This document shows positions 37,015 through 46,419 of a DNA stretch of 64,000 nucleotides, piece after piece. Both the position numbers and the translations under genes were made by a program. The notes beneath the pieces are model-generated. The model saw nothing but the letters and a program-made list of their open reading frames with translations, made no database searches and had not been told where the DNA came from. The stretch lies in assembly GCA_029552545.1 (NCBI GenBank), contig JAKPDO010000028.1, positions 124,001 through 188,000 of the forward strand. The letters run 5' to 3'. How positions within the stretch are numbered: the stretch's first letter is position 1; every line of letters begins with the position of its first letter. Origin of the DNA: Planctomycetota bacterium (GTDB lineage Bacteria; Planctomycetota; Phycisphaerae; Sedimentisphaerales; Anaerohalosphaeraceae).

Positions 37015-38670
37015 ATGAAAACAAAAAAACTCTCTGCTTTCTGCCGGCGGCAGCTCGTTGCAGCCTTCCTTTTGATGCCGGTTTTTTTGTTCAGCTGCAC
37101 AACAGAACAAAAACCGGCTGTGCCGCTCGAGCAGCCCGTAGATTTAAATACAACCATTGGAAACCTTGCCGACCTTTATCAGTTTAATGCGATAGAAGTC
37201 CGCGGATTCGGGATAGCAGCCGGTTTAAACGGGACCGGTTCCTCTGAATGTCCGCCGGCACTGCGGGCGGAACTGGAAAAATACATTCGCCAGCAGCTTC
37301 CCAAAACAGGCGGTTTAAGCCCCAGACAGTTCATCGACAGCCCGAATACAGCTGTTGTAGAAATCAACGGCACAATTCCTCGTCTTGCGGAGAAAAAGGA
37401 AACCTTCGACCTGCTGGTTTTTCCAATCGACCGGACGACTGCGTCTTTGGACGGGGGATATGTTTATACAGCCCCTCTCAAAGAACGCAGCACCTTCGTT
37501 CGTTACGACCAATATGCAAAGACTTTTGCCTCCGCCCACGGCCAATTGTTCCGCAATAAATTGGACCAGGAGAATGCCTCCAACTGGTACCTGCTTGGAG
37601 GCGGAACAGTCGAAAATGAGGCCGCCCTGTCTTTGGTTCTGCGCAAGCCGTCTTTCCAGGCCGTTAATGTTATTCGCAACCGGCTGAATGAGCGTTTCGG
37701 CCCGGATACGGCATCAGCGGTATCTTCTTCAGAGATTTCCCTGAAAATACCGCCCCGTTATCGGGAACAGAAAGAACGTTTTCTTTCTATGGTTCATAAA
37801 TTCTACTTAATGAATGAGGAGGCGGCGGTCGAACGCCATATAGAAGATCTCTTAGAGAAGTTGAAAAAAGAAACTGACAAAACCGATGCGGAAATCGGTT
37901 TGGAAGCGGTCGGAAAGAGAGTATTAAATCGATTGGCCCCCCTGCTGGGTTCCGCAGATGACAGGATTCGTTTTCACGCCGCCCGATGTATGCTGAATCT
38001 TGGAGATGAAGAGGCCCTGCCGGTTATGGAGGCCTTTTCCAAAGAACCGAACAATCCTTATTGTCTTGCGGCTCTTGAAACGATTGGGCTGACGGTTCGC
38101 CCCCGAAAATCAGAACCGATTCTTCTTCGGGCGGCCTCCAGTGACCTTCCGGATGTGCGGTTGGCTGCCTACCGACAACTGGAAAGAATCCAGAGTCCCT
38201 CCATTTCCCGCAATCTGATTGCAGATAGTTTTGTCGTGGACAGGGTTTTCTGCAGCGGACGCCCTCTCATTTACGTCTTTCGCTCCGAAGCACCCAAAAT
38301 TGTCCTTTTCGGCAGTCCCATTCACTGCAAACCCGATGTCTTCCTCCAATCCGATGATACAGGGATTCTTCTGAATGCCAAACCCGAGGACAAAATGATC
38401 GCTGTATCCCGAAGGCATCCCAATCGTCCCCGACTGATTGGGCCGATTTATTCAAACCGTGAATTGTCCGCCTTAATTCGCACACTCGGAGAAAGTGCCG
38501 ATACAAGCGACAATCCGAAAAAGCAGCCGGGTCTGGCGGTGCCCTATCAGGATATTATCCTTCTGCTCAAACAGTTAGCGGAAAACAAAATGGTGGATGC
38601 GGAATTTCTGGCCGGCCCTATGACTCAGGCGGGTGCTTTCTTACAGAAAACGGCACAAAACGACCGATAA
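37015..38670 (+). CDS. Lipoprotein with FlgI (P-ring)-like N-terminal region fused to HEAT-like repeats
   Basis: Lipobox VFLFSC; IGNLADLYQFNAIEVRGFGIAAGLNGTGSSECP; NTAVVEINGTIPRLAEKKETFDLLVFPIDRTTASLDGGYVYTAPLK; HEAT-like SADDRIRFHAARCMLNLGDEEALPVMEAF, SSDLPDVRLAAYRQLERI. Confidence 0.7.
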   Translation: MKTKKLSAFCRRQLVAAFLLMPVFLFSCTTEQKPAVPLEQPVDLNTTIGNLADLYQFNAIEVRGFGIAAGLNGTGSSECPPALRAELEKYIRQQLPKTGGLSPRQFIDSPNTAVVEINGTIPRLAEKKETFDLLVFPIDRTTASLDGGYVYTAPLKERSTFVRYDQYAKTFASAHGQLFRNKLDQENASNWYLLGGGTVENEAALSLVLRKPSFQAVNVIRNRLNERFGPDTASAVSSSEISLKIPPRYREQKERFLSMVHKFYLMNEEAAVERHIEDLLEKLKKETDKTDAEIGLEAVGKRVLNRLAPLLGSADDRIRFHAARCMLNLGDEEALPVMEAFSKEPNNPYCLAALETIGLTVRPRKSEPILLRAASSDLPDVRLAAYRQLERIQSPSISRNLIADSFVVDRVFCSGRPLIYVFRSEAPKIVLFGSPIHCKPDVFLQSDDTGILLNAKPEDKMIAVSRRHPNRPRLIGPIYSNRELSALIRTLGESADTSDNPKKQPGLAVPYQDIILLLKQLAENKMVDAEFLAGPMTQAGAFLQKTAQNDR

Positions 38671-38741
38671 CTGAGAAGGAAGGAGCCCTTTTATTAAGAC
38701 GTATTGGACAGAAGATATCGGATAATGAGGTATATGGAATA

Positions 38742-41700
38742 ATGAAGTTAGAAAAGGTTGTCATCAATGGATTTAAGAGCTTTGCAGACAAAACTGAACT
38801 TCAGTTTAACCAGGCGATTACAGGCATTGTTGGACCCAATGGATGCGGAAAAAGCAATGTAGTGGACGCTATCAAGTGGGTTTTGGGCAGCCAAAGCCCA
38901 AAAAGTTTACGAAGCGGCCAGATGGCCGATGTGATTTTCAGCGGTTCCAGCAGCCGAAAACCCAGCGGAATGGCAGAAGTTTCCCTCCACTTTTCCGGCG
39001 GGCAGACTTTGGGGCTGGAGCAGGATGAATTGACCATCACACGGCGTCTGTTTCGCAGCGGAGAAAGTGAGCATCTTCTCAACGGAAAATCCTGCCGTCT
39101 TCGCGATATACGCAATCTCTTTTTGGATACAGGCGTCGGCGTCAGTGCTTATTCGATTATTGAGCAGGGCCAGATCGACCAGCTGCTCCATGCCTCCAAG
39201 GTAGACCGTCGGATTATTTTCGAGGAAGCCGCAGGGATCAGCCGATTCAAAGTGCACAAAAAAGAAGCAGAACGAAAACTCGAACGGGCGGAACAGAATC
39301 TGCTCCGATTGGCCGACATCATCAATGAGGTCCAGCGGCAGCTGCGGAGCATCAAACTGCAGGCCGGGAAGGCACGCAGCTTTCTTGAATACACCCAGCG
39401 CCTCAAAGAACTGCGTATTCGTTTTTCTCTTGCTGAATTTCATAAATATAAAACCCAGCAGAAGGAAAAAGAACAGACTCTCGGCCAGTGGCAGGAGCGT
39501 TTTGCACAAACCGCTGCGGAGGTGTCCCGTCTGGATGCGGCCGAGAGCCGTCTGCACAGTCAGCTCACCCAGGCCGAGGCGGAAATCGGCCGCTGGGACA
39601 ATACCCTGATTGCCGCTCGCAGCCGAATTGAACAGCAAATAGAGCGCATTCGATTCCTGAAAGACCGACTGTCTGAACTTCAGAAGAGAAAAAACGAGGC
39701 GAACGAGCAGGTTCGCACCATCAGCCGCCAGTGCTCTCACTTTCTGGAAAGTATTGAGACACTTCGAGAAAAATTGCAGGCCGGAGAAGAGCGTCTGAAC
39801 GAACTGAATCAACGGATGCAGCAGCAGGAGGAAAAGATTCGCCAAAGCAGCCGGTTTTATGCGGAACTTCAATCGCAGCTGGATGATGAAAAGTCCGGCA
39901 TTCTCGACATCGTTCGTCGAACGGCTCAGCTGCACAATGAAATTCAGAGTCTGAATACGTATCGAAACAATCTGTCCGGCCAAAAAACCCGTCTGAGCGG
40001 AAAGGCGGCCCAGGTCCAGGAGCAAACAGCGGTATGGCTTACGGAAAAAGCCCAGCTCCAAACGCGTTTGGAAGAGATTCAAATCGTCCTGCAGCAGCTG
40101 AACCATACCTTATCGGAGCAGAAAGCATCGATGGAATCTGTCGGTCAGGAAGAAGCATTGCTGCGAAAGAGTCTCGAGCAGCTCAAGGAACAGCGAAGCG
40201 GACTTACGGCCGAACGAAATGTTCTCCGAGAGATGGAAAACCGGAGAGAAGGACTCAATGAGGCCGTGAAAACCATCCTCGACCGATATCGGCGGAATAA
40301 GCAGTCGAGTCTGATTGAGGGAGTTTTAGCGGATATTCTTCATACGGATGTAGAGTATGCGCCGGCTGTGGAGGCCGCCCTCGGGCCCGCTCTTCAGGCC
40401 CTTCTGATCAATGATACGCAGCAATTTCTCGAAGAAAAATCCATTTATTCCGGTCTGAACAGCCGGCTTCAGGTGCTTTGTATGGACCGCTTTGAGCCGT
40501 TCCGGGATTCTTTAGACGTTCGAGAATTGAACGGGGTCCGGGGCCGGCTGATTGAGTTCGTCCGTTTTGAAGAACAGTATGCCCCCCTCTGTTGGTCTCT
40601 GCTGGGGAAAGTGCTTCTTGTGGATTCCGTGGAAACGGCTCTGGATTTGGCCGCTCATCTGGACCGAGAATACCAATTCGTCACGCTTGGCGGACACCTT
40701 GTAAGCAACGGAATGCTTTTGTCTGTGGGACCGCTGAATCAGTCTGCCGGTGCGGGGCTGCTGTCCCGCAAAAGCCGGATTGAACAGATTGAATCTGTCC
40801 TCAAAAACCTGCAGGAACAGATCAGCCGGCAGGAGGAACATCTGCAGCAGGCCGACCAGAAGTACGCCCATCTTTCGAAGGTCTGTCAGGACCTTCGAAC
40901 GAGCATTTATGAGGCAACTGCGGAACGGGTAGATACAGAATCGCGACTGCGTCTGCTCGAGCAGAATCTGAAACGGCTGACGGACGAACAGCCCCTGATT
41001 TTCGAAGAGATGAAGCAGCTGGAGGAGGAAATTCAGCAGTCCGTCCGGCGTGAGCATGAATCACAGGGCAAACTGAAGGAATTGGAGGAGCTGAACCGCC
41101 AGCGGACGGAACAGATTGCCGCTCTTCAGAAATCACTGGACGAGAAAAAATCAGAACTGGAAAAAGAGACGGCCGCTCTGACGGATTTAAAGATTCAGTA
41201 CGGGCAGGCCGTCGAACAGCAGAAATCCGTTCATCAGCAGATTTCCTCGCTTCAAAGTCAGCTGCAGCACAGCCGAATAGCTCTCCAAGCTTCCCGGACA
41301 GAGTTCCACAGCAGTCAAGAACAGATTGTACAAACGGAACGGGCTGTGCTGAAGACCGAATCGGAGATGAATCGTCTTTATTTAGAAAAGGAAACGGCTC
41401 AGAGGCAAAGCCGTCTCCTGCACAAACAGATTGAAGCCCTTCAGGCCGAACAGAAGGAAAATGAACAGCGCCTTCGTCAGAGCCGGCGGGTTCAGCAGGA
41501 GATTGAAGAGTCGATTCACCAGATTCAGATTGATCTGGGGCAGATTCAGGTGCGTCAGGAAGACCTGATTCAGCGTGTTCGGGAAGAACTTCAGATGGAC
41601 CTGGCTGCTCAATACGAAACCTTCCGGGAGGAGCAGACCGACTGGGAAGCCGTTCAGGAAGAAATCCGCCAGCTGCGGGAAAAGATTGAACGGTTGGGAC

Positions 41701-42320
41701 ACGTGAATGTGGAAGCCATCGATCAGCAGGAAGAACTGGAGAAGCGGGCGGCTTTTCTCAGTGCTCAGGCCGAGGACCTCCAGCAAAGCAAGGCCCAATT
41801 GATGCAGCTGATTGAGCGAATCAATCGGGAAAGCCGGGAAAAATTCGCCGCTACCTTCGAGCAGGTGCGAACCCATTTTCAGCAGATTTTCCGAAAACTG
41901 TTCGGCGGCGGCAAAGCGGATATCTTTCTCGAAAATCCGGAGGACCTGCTCGAAAGCGGCATTGAAATTGTCGCTCGCCCCCCCGGGAAAGAAACCCGAA
42001 CCATCAGTCTGCTCAGCGGCGGCGAAAAGACAATGACGGCCATTGCTCTGCTGTTTGCCGTTTTTCAAAGCAAACCGTCTCCCTTCTGTGTTCTGGATGA
42101 AGTAGATGCAGCTCTGGATGAAGCCAATAATGAGCGGTTTAACCTCATTGTTCAGGAATTCAAGCAGCACAGTCAGTTTATCATTATTACACACTCCAAA
42201 AGAACCATGAGCATCGCAGATGTTCTTTACGGCATTACTATGCAGATGCAGGGGGTCAGCAAAAAAATCAGTGTTCAGTTTGAAAGCATAGAGAAGGCCG
42301 CAGACACAGCAGTGGCCTGA
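38742..42320 (+). CDS. smc: Chromosome segregation protein SMC
   Basis: MKLEKVVINGFKSFADKTELQFNQAITGIVGPNGCGKSNVVDAIKWVLG; long coiled coils with central hinge; ISLLSGGEKTMTAIALLFAVFQSKPSPFCVLDEVDAALDEAN. Confidence 0.98.
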   Translation: MKLEKVVINGFKSFADKTELQFNQAITGIVGPNGCGKSNVVDAIKWVLGSQSPKSLRSGQMADVIFSGSSSRKPSGMAEVSLHFSGGQTLGLEQDELTITRRLFRSGESEHLLNGKSCRLRDIRNLFLDTGVGVSAYSIIEQGQIDQLLHASKVDRRIIFEEAAGISRFKVHKKEAERKLERAEQNLLRLADIINEVQRQLRSIKLQAGKARSFLEYTQRLKELRIRFSLAEFHKYKTQQKEKEQTLGQWQERFAQTAAEVSRLDAAESRLHSQLTQAEAEIGRWDNTLIAARSRIEQQIERIRFLKDRLSELQKRKNEANEQVRTISRQCSHFLESIETLREKLQAGEERLNELNQRMQQQEEKIRQSSRFYAELQSQLDDEKSGILDIVRRTAQLHNEIQSLNTYRNNLSGQKTRLSGKAAQVQEQTAVWLTEKAQLQTRLEEIQIVLQQLNHTLSEQKASMESVGQEEALLRKSLEQLKEQRSGLTAERNVLREMENRREGLNEAVKTILDRYRRNKQSSLIEGVLADILHTDVEYAPAVEAALGPALQALLINDTQQFLEEKSIYSGLNSRLQVLCMDRFEPFRDSLDVRELNGVRGRLIEFVRFEEQYAPLCWSLLGKVLLVDSVETALDLAAHLDREYQFVTLGGHLVSNGMLLSVGPLNQSAGAGLLSRKSRIEQIESVLKNLQEQISRQEEHLQQADQKYAHLSKVCQDLRTSIYEATAERVDTESRLRLLEQNLKRLTDEQPLIFEEMKQLEEEIQQSVRREHESQGKLKELEELNRQRTEQIAALQKSLDEKKSELEKETAALTDLKIQYGQAVEQQKSVHQQISSLQSQLQHSRIALQASRTEFHSSQEQIVQTERAVLKTESEMNRLYLEKETAQRQSRLLHKQIEALQAEQKENEQRLRQSRRVQQEIEESIHQIQIDLGQIQVRQEDLIQRVREELQMDLAAQYETFREEQTDWEAVQEEIRQLREKIERLGHVNVEAIDQQEELEKRAAFLSAQAEDLQQSKAQLMQLIERINRESREKFAATFEQVRTHFQQIFRKLFGGGKADIFLENPEDLLESGIEIVARPPGKETRTISLLSGGEKTMTAIALLFAVFQSKPSPFCVLDEVDAALDEANNERFNLIVQEFKQHSQFIIITHSKRTMSIADVLYGITMQMQGVSKKISVQFESIEKAADTAVA

Positions 42321-42369
42321 CCGGATGCTGAACGCAAAGAGTCTTCAGACACACAGTGAAAGAGACAAA

Positions 42370-43611
42370 ATGGAATCCGTAGAACAAATGACTCTGCCCG
42401 GCGGCCTGACTGTTCTGGTCCAGCCCGTCAGCGGTGTGGAATCGGCCTCTTTTTCTTTTCTGCTGCCCGGCGGCAGCGCCGCCCTGCCGGACGGCTGCTG
42501 CGGCGCGGCGGCGGTTCTGAATGACTGGCTCTTTCGCGGAGCCGGACCCTATGACAGCCGCCGTCTGGTGGAAGAACTGGACGGCATCGGCCTTCACCGC
42601 CAAAGCAGCGTAAGCCCGGAGTACCTCAGCTACGGCGGTTCTCTTGAATCCGAAAACCTCTTTAGAGCTCTTGAACTGTACGCCGACATTCTTCTGCGTC
42701 CGCGTTTAGAGGAGGACCTGTTTGAACCCAGCCGGCAGCTGGCTCTTCAGGAGCTGGAGGCCCTCGACGACGATCCCCGTCAAAAAGTCAGCGTCTGCCT
42801 TTACGAGCGATTTTACCCGGATCCGCTCGGACGCCCCTGCGTTGGAAAAGAAGAAGACCTTCGCCGTTTGACACCGCTGCAAACCCGACATCTCAGGGAA
42901 CGGCTGTTTACCTGGTCCGGAGCTGTTCTTGCGGCGGCGGGAAAAATCGACACGCACGCCTTTCTGAAACACATAGAGCGGCTGTTCGGAGAGGTGCCCC
43001 CCTCTCGGGAATGTCCCCCTGTTTTGCGTGCAGCCGCCGGAGGGTATCAGCACTTCCCGAATCCGGGTGCTCAGGTGCACATTGGTTTTATGACGGAGGT
43101 TCCTCCGTTTGATTCACCGATGTACTATTCGATTATGGCAGCCTGCATGGTTCTTGGCGGAGGAATGAGCAGCCGGCTCTTTACGGAAGTACGGGAAAAA
43201 AGAGGACTCTGCTACGCCGTAGGAACGCGGTATCATTCCCTCCGTTCCTGCGCCGGTATTGCCGGATACGCGGGAACTGCGCCGGACAAAGCGGAAGAAA
43301 CCCTTTCCGTTATTCTTTCAGAATTCCGCCGGCTTCGAAACGGAATCAGCCAAGACGAACTCCTTCGTGCCAAGACGGGGCTGAAAAGCACACTGATTAT
43401 GCAGAATGAATCGACCTCCGCCCGTGCCTCCCGGCTGGCGGCGGACTGGTTTTATCTCAAACGCGTTCGACCGCTGGAGGAAATCCGCCAGGCCATCGAA
43501 TCGCTCACAATTCAGTCCATTCAGGAATTTTTGGACGGCCCCTACGGACGGAAATTCACCTTTGTCTCATTTGGACCGCAGCCTCTTCAGACGCTTCAGA
43601 AGAAGGAGTAA
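42370..43611 (+). CDS. M16-family peptidase homologue lacking the HXXEH zinc motif
   Basis: MTLPGGLTVLVQPVSGVESASFSFLLPGGSAALPDGCCGAAAVLNDWLFRGAG at the HXXEH position; GGGMSSRLFTEVREKRGLCYAVG. Confidence 0.88.
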   Translation: MESVEQMTLPGGLTVLVQPVSGVESASFSFLLPGGSAALPDGCCGAAAVLNDWLFRGAGPYDSRRLVEELDGIGLHRQSSVSPEYLSYGGSLESENLFRALELYADILLRPRLEEDLFEPSRQLALQELEALDDDPRQKVSVCLYERFYPDPLGRPCVGKEEDLRRLTPLQTRHLRERLFTWSGAVLAAAGKIDTHAFLKHIERLFGEVPPSRECPPVLRAAAGGYQHFPNPGAQVHIGFMTEVPPFDSPMYYSIMAACMVLGGGMSSRLFTEVREKRGLCYAVGTRYHSLRSCAGIAGYAGTAPDKAEETLSVILSEFRRLRNGISQDELLRAKTGLKSTLIMQNESTSARASRLAADWFYLKRVRPLEEIRQAIESLTIQSIQEFLDGPYGRKFTFVSFGPQPLQTLQKKE

Positions 43612-43620
43612 AAAAGAGCC

Positions 43621-44847
43621 ATGCAATTTCAGCACACCCAATTAGAAAACGGCCTGACTGTCATCGGCGAAGTCACCCCAACCGCCCAGTCCGCCGCCTT
43701 CGGCTTTTTCGTACGAACCGGCTCGAGAGATGAAACTTCGTCCGTCAACGGTGTCTCTCACTTTCTTGAACATATGCTTTTTAAAGGAACGGAAGACCTT
43801 TCTTCCCTGGAGGTCAATGAGGCATTTGACCGGCTTGGAGCCAAATTTAATGCCTTCACGAGTGAAGAAAACACCGTCTATTATGCCGCCGTTCTGCCGG
43901 AATATTTCCTCGCAGCGGTGGAACTGTGGTGCCGTCTGATGCGGCCGGCTCTTCGAACCGATGACTTTGATGTCGAGAAAAAGGTCATCCTCGAAGAGAT
44001 TGCGATGTACAAGGACCTGCCGGAGTTTCAGGTGATTGATCAGGCCAGACAGCTTCACTTCGGTTCGCATCCCTGCGCCAACAGCGTTCTTGGTACCGAG
44101 GAAAGCATCGGCAACCTGACAGCCGAACAAATGCGGGACTATTTCCGACGCCGGTATGCGCCGAACAATCTGGTGGCGGCCTGCTGCGGGCAGTTCGATT
44201 TCGACCAAACCTGTCGGCTGATTGAGCGTTATTGCGGTTCCTGGCAGACCATGGAAGCCGGCCGTTCTCTTTCTTATTTTGAAGGGACCGGACAACAGTG
44301 CCGTCAAACAAAAGAGGGATTAAACAGCGAACATATTTGCCTGATGAGCCCATCCGTCTCGATGCAGAACCCCCGTCGTTATGCGGCGTCCCTTTTATCG
44401 CTGATTATAGGCGATTCGACCGGCTCTCGTTTTTTCTGGGCTTTGGTGGATCCTGCGATTGCTGACACTGCTGTGATGCAGTGCGAAGCAATGGACGGTG
44501 TCGGGATTTTCTCCAGTTACTTTCGTTGTCCGGCCAGAAATCGACAGAAAGTTCTCCAAATTGTCCAGGATATTTTCAGAGAGCTGGCAGAAAAAGGTGT
44601 TTCGGAAAAAGAGTTAAATGCTGCAAAAAACAAGGTACTCAGCGCCATTACTATCGAGTCCGAACGTCCGATGGGACGGCTTGTAAGTCTCGGCTTCAAC
44701 TGGGTTTATCTGAAATCATACCGTTCAGTTTCTGAAGACGTTCAAGCCGTCAAATCCGTCACGGTTGACCAAATTAACGAACTAATTCGTGAATATCCTC
44801 TTCACAAGTATACTCAAGTCAGCATTGGGCCTGTGGATGCATCATAG
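43621..44847 (+). CDS. M16-family zinc metallopeptidase (intact HFLEH)
   Basis: TQLENGLTVIGEVTPTAQSAAFGFFVRTGSRDETSSVNGVSHFLEHMLFKGTEDLS; YAPNNLVAACCGQFD. Confidence 0.93.
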   Translation: MQFQHTQLENGLTVIGEVTPTAQSAAFGFFVRTGSRDETSSVNGVSHFLEHMLFKGTEDLSSLEVNEAFDRLGAKFNAFTSEENTVYYAAVLPEYFLAAVELWCRLMRPALRTDDFDVEKKVILEEIAMYKDLPEFQVIDQARQLHFGSHPCANSVLGTEESIGNLTAEQMRDYFRRRYAPNNLVAACCGQFDFDQTCRLIERYCGSWQTMEAGRSLSYFEGTGQQCRQTKEGLNSEHICLMSPSVSMQNPRRYAASLLSLIIGDSTGSRFFWALVDPAIADTAVMQCEAMDGVGIFSSYFRCPARNRQKVLQIVQDIFRELAEKGVSEKELNAAKNKVLSAITIESERPMGRLVSLGFNWVYLKSYRSVSEDVQAVKSVTVDQINELIREYPLHKYTQVSIGPVDAS

Positions 44848-44860
44848 AAATCGAAAACAT

Positions 44861-44889
44861 TTGAAAAACTTGCCTCTCCTTGCTATATT
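44861..44889 (+). promoter_or_regulatory. Sigma-70-like promoter for the coiled-coil gene
   Basis: TTGAAA - 17 nt - TATATT, followed by CCTATT-TTT-AATAGG hairpin. Confidence 0.6.
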
Positions 44890-44923
44890 GCCTATTTTTA
44901 ATAGGTGATTAGGGAGCTTCGAT

Positions 44924-46414
44924 ATGGCACCTGATAACAATCTGGATGATGATATTCTTCAGTGCAGGGCAGAAATTTTGCGTGCTCTCGGTAAGACTGA
45001 GGGAAACGCACAGGCAAAGGAGGATGAATCCGTAGATACAGACAATCTGGATACAGAAGATGCATTTCCAGGGCCGGATGAGGGCTTGACAAACCTGGCA
45101 GAACCACCGTCACAACAATCCGCTGAAAGTGAGAACGAAGAGCTCAACTCAAAATCCGGCTCCTTTGGGGACACCGCGTTTGAACTTTTTGAGGAAAATC
45201 CTTCGGATACTCCGCCAGTTCCTTCTGATGCCGGAGATTCCCCTGAGTCTTCAGAAAAGTCCGCTTCTTCCGGTCCGGAAGCCAAAACGCTGTTTTTCCC
45301 GAAGGATTTCGAATCCCTTCAAAAGATTCTTCATCTCCTGAAAGAACAAAAAGAAAATCTTTCCCAAACCTGTCAGGAACAGGAAAAACACATTGCATTT
45401 CTGACGGAAGAACTGGAACAGCTCAGGGAAAAACTTCAGGAATCCCAACAAACCTGCTCTGCTCTCGGCGAAGAAAACATCCACCTGAAAACAATTCAGA
45501 AACAGACGGAACAATTGACACTCCGGATTCAGCAGATGGAGGGTGAAATTAAGGAGCTGCATCAGCAGATTTCCGCTTTGAAAGAGGAAAATCTCCGGCT
45601 GCTTCAGGAAAAAACACAATTGTCTGAAGCGATTGCCGCAGAGCGTCAAAACAGACAAACGATCGAAAACCGACAGGCCGCCAACCTGCAGGAAATTAAC
45701 GCACTTCTAAAAAAGCTCGACGACCTCCAGATAACCATTGCGTCTCTCAACCAGGAAAATGAAAGTTTGCGGCAGCAAAATTCCTCCCTACATCAGCAGA
45801 TTCATCTGCTTGAGCAGACCATCGGAAAACAGCAAACGGAATCACTGAACACTATTGCTGCACTTCGGGAAGAACTGCAGGACAAGAGCCGACAAATCGA
45901 GACATGGAAGATGGAATACGACCGGTTGTGTGAACAAATCGAATCGGAACGGGAATCTGACGCAGACTTCTCGGCCTCTGATACACACACCGGAGAATCG
46001 GTCTTCTCAACGAAAGAAAAGGAAACTGACTCGTCTGTGGAGTCTGCCGTCTTTTCGGAAGAGGACAATGAAGATTTTTCAATTCCTCATTTTGACTTGT
46101 CTGAACAGATTCTTTCTGTCCAGCGGAAAGAAAGCAGTGCCCGCCGTCAGCCCCCTTCAGGCGGTACAGCCGTTCCGAACGAATCAATTCGAAAGGTTGT
46201 TCATCAGTTCATCAGTACTTCGCAAACCGACGATTCTTCATGCCCCGCCGCCGCCGAAGAAAATTCCTTCCGGTCGGCGTTGGAACCCGTTTCTTTTTCT
46301 CGGAAAGCGGCCGCCGCAGATGCGGATGCTGTTCTTTCTGAAATTGTCCGAAGGGATATCGAACGGTTCTGCCGCAATCATCAAGGAGTTTACATTGAGT
46401 TTCCGAGCGGATAA
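44924..46414 (+). CDS. Acidic coiled-coil protein of unknown function
   Basis: Long Gln/Glu-rich heptads (LREKLQESQQTCSALGEENIHLKTIQKQTEQLTLRIQQMEGEIKELHQQISALKEEN...). Confidence 0.7.
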   Translation: MAPDNNLDDDILQCRAEILRALGKTEGNAQAKEDESVDTDNLDTEDAFPGPDEGLTNLAEPPSQQSAESENEELNSKSGSFGDTAFELFEENPSDTPPVPSDAGDSPESSEKSASSGPEAKTLFFPKDFESLQKILHLLKEQKENLSQTCQEQEKHIAFLTEELEQLREKLQESQQTCSALGEENIHLKTIQKQTEQLTLRIQQMEGEIKELHQQISALKEENLRLLQEKTQLSEAIAAERQNRQTIENRQAANLQEINALLKKLDDLQITIASLNQENESLRQQNSSLHQQIHLLEQTIGKQQTESLNTIAALREELQDKSRQIETWKMEYDRLCEQIESERESDADFSASDTHTGESVFSTKEKETDSSVESAVFSEEDNEDFSIPHFDLSEQILSVQRKESSARRQPPSGGTAVPNESIRKVVHQFISTSQTDDSSCPAAAEENSFRSALEPVSFSRKAAAADADAVLSEIVRRDIERFCRNHQGVYIEFPSG

Positions 46415-46419
46415 GAAAG

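Noticed and set aside
38907-40106. 399-aa minus-strand ORF inside smc
   Set aside because: Antisense to the SMC coding sequence; Leu/Phe-rich translation is the complement of coiled-coil codons.
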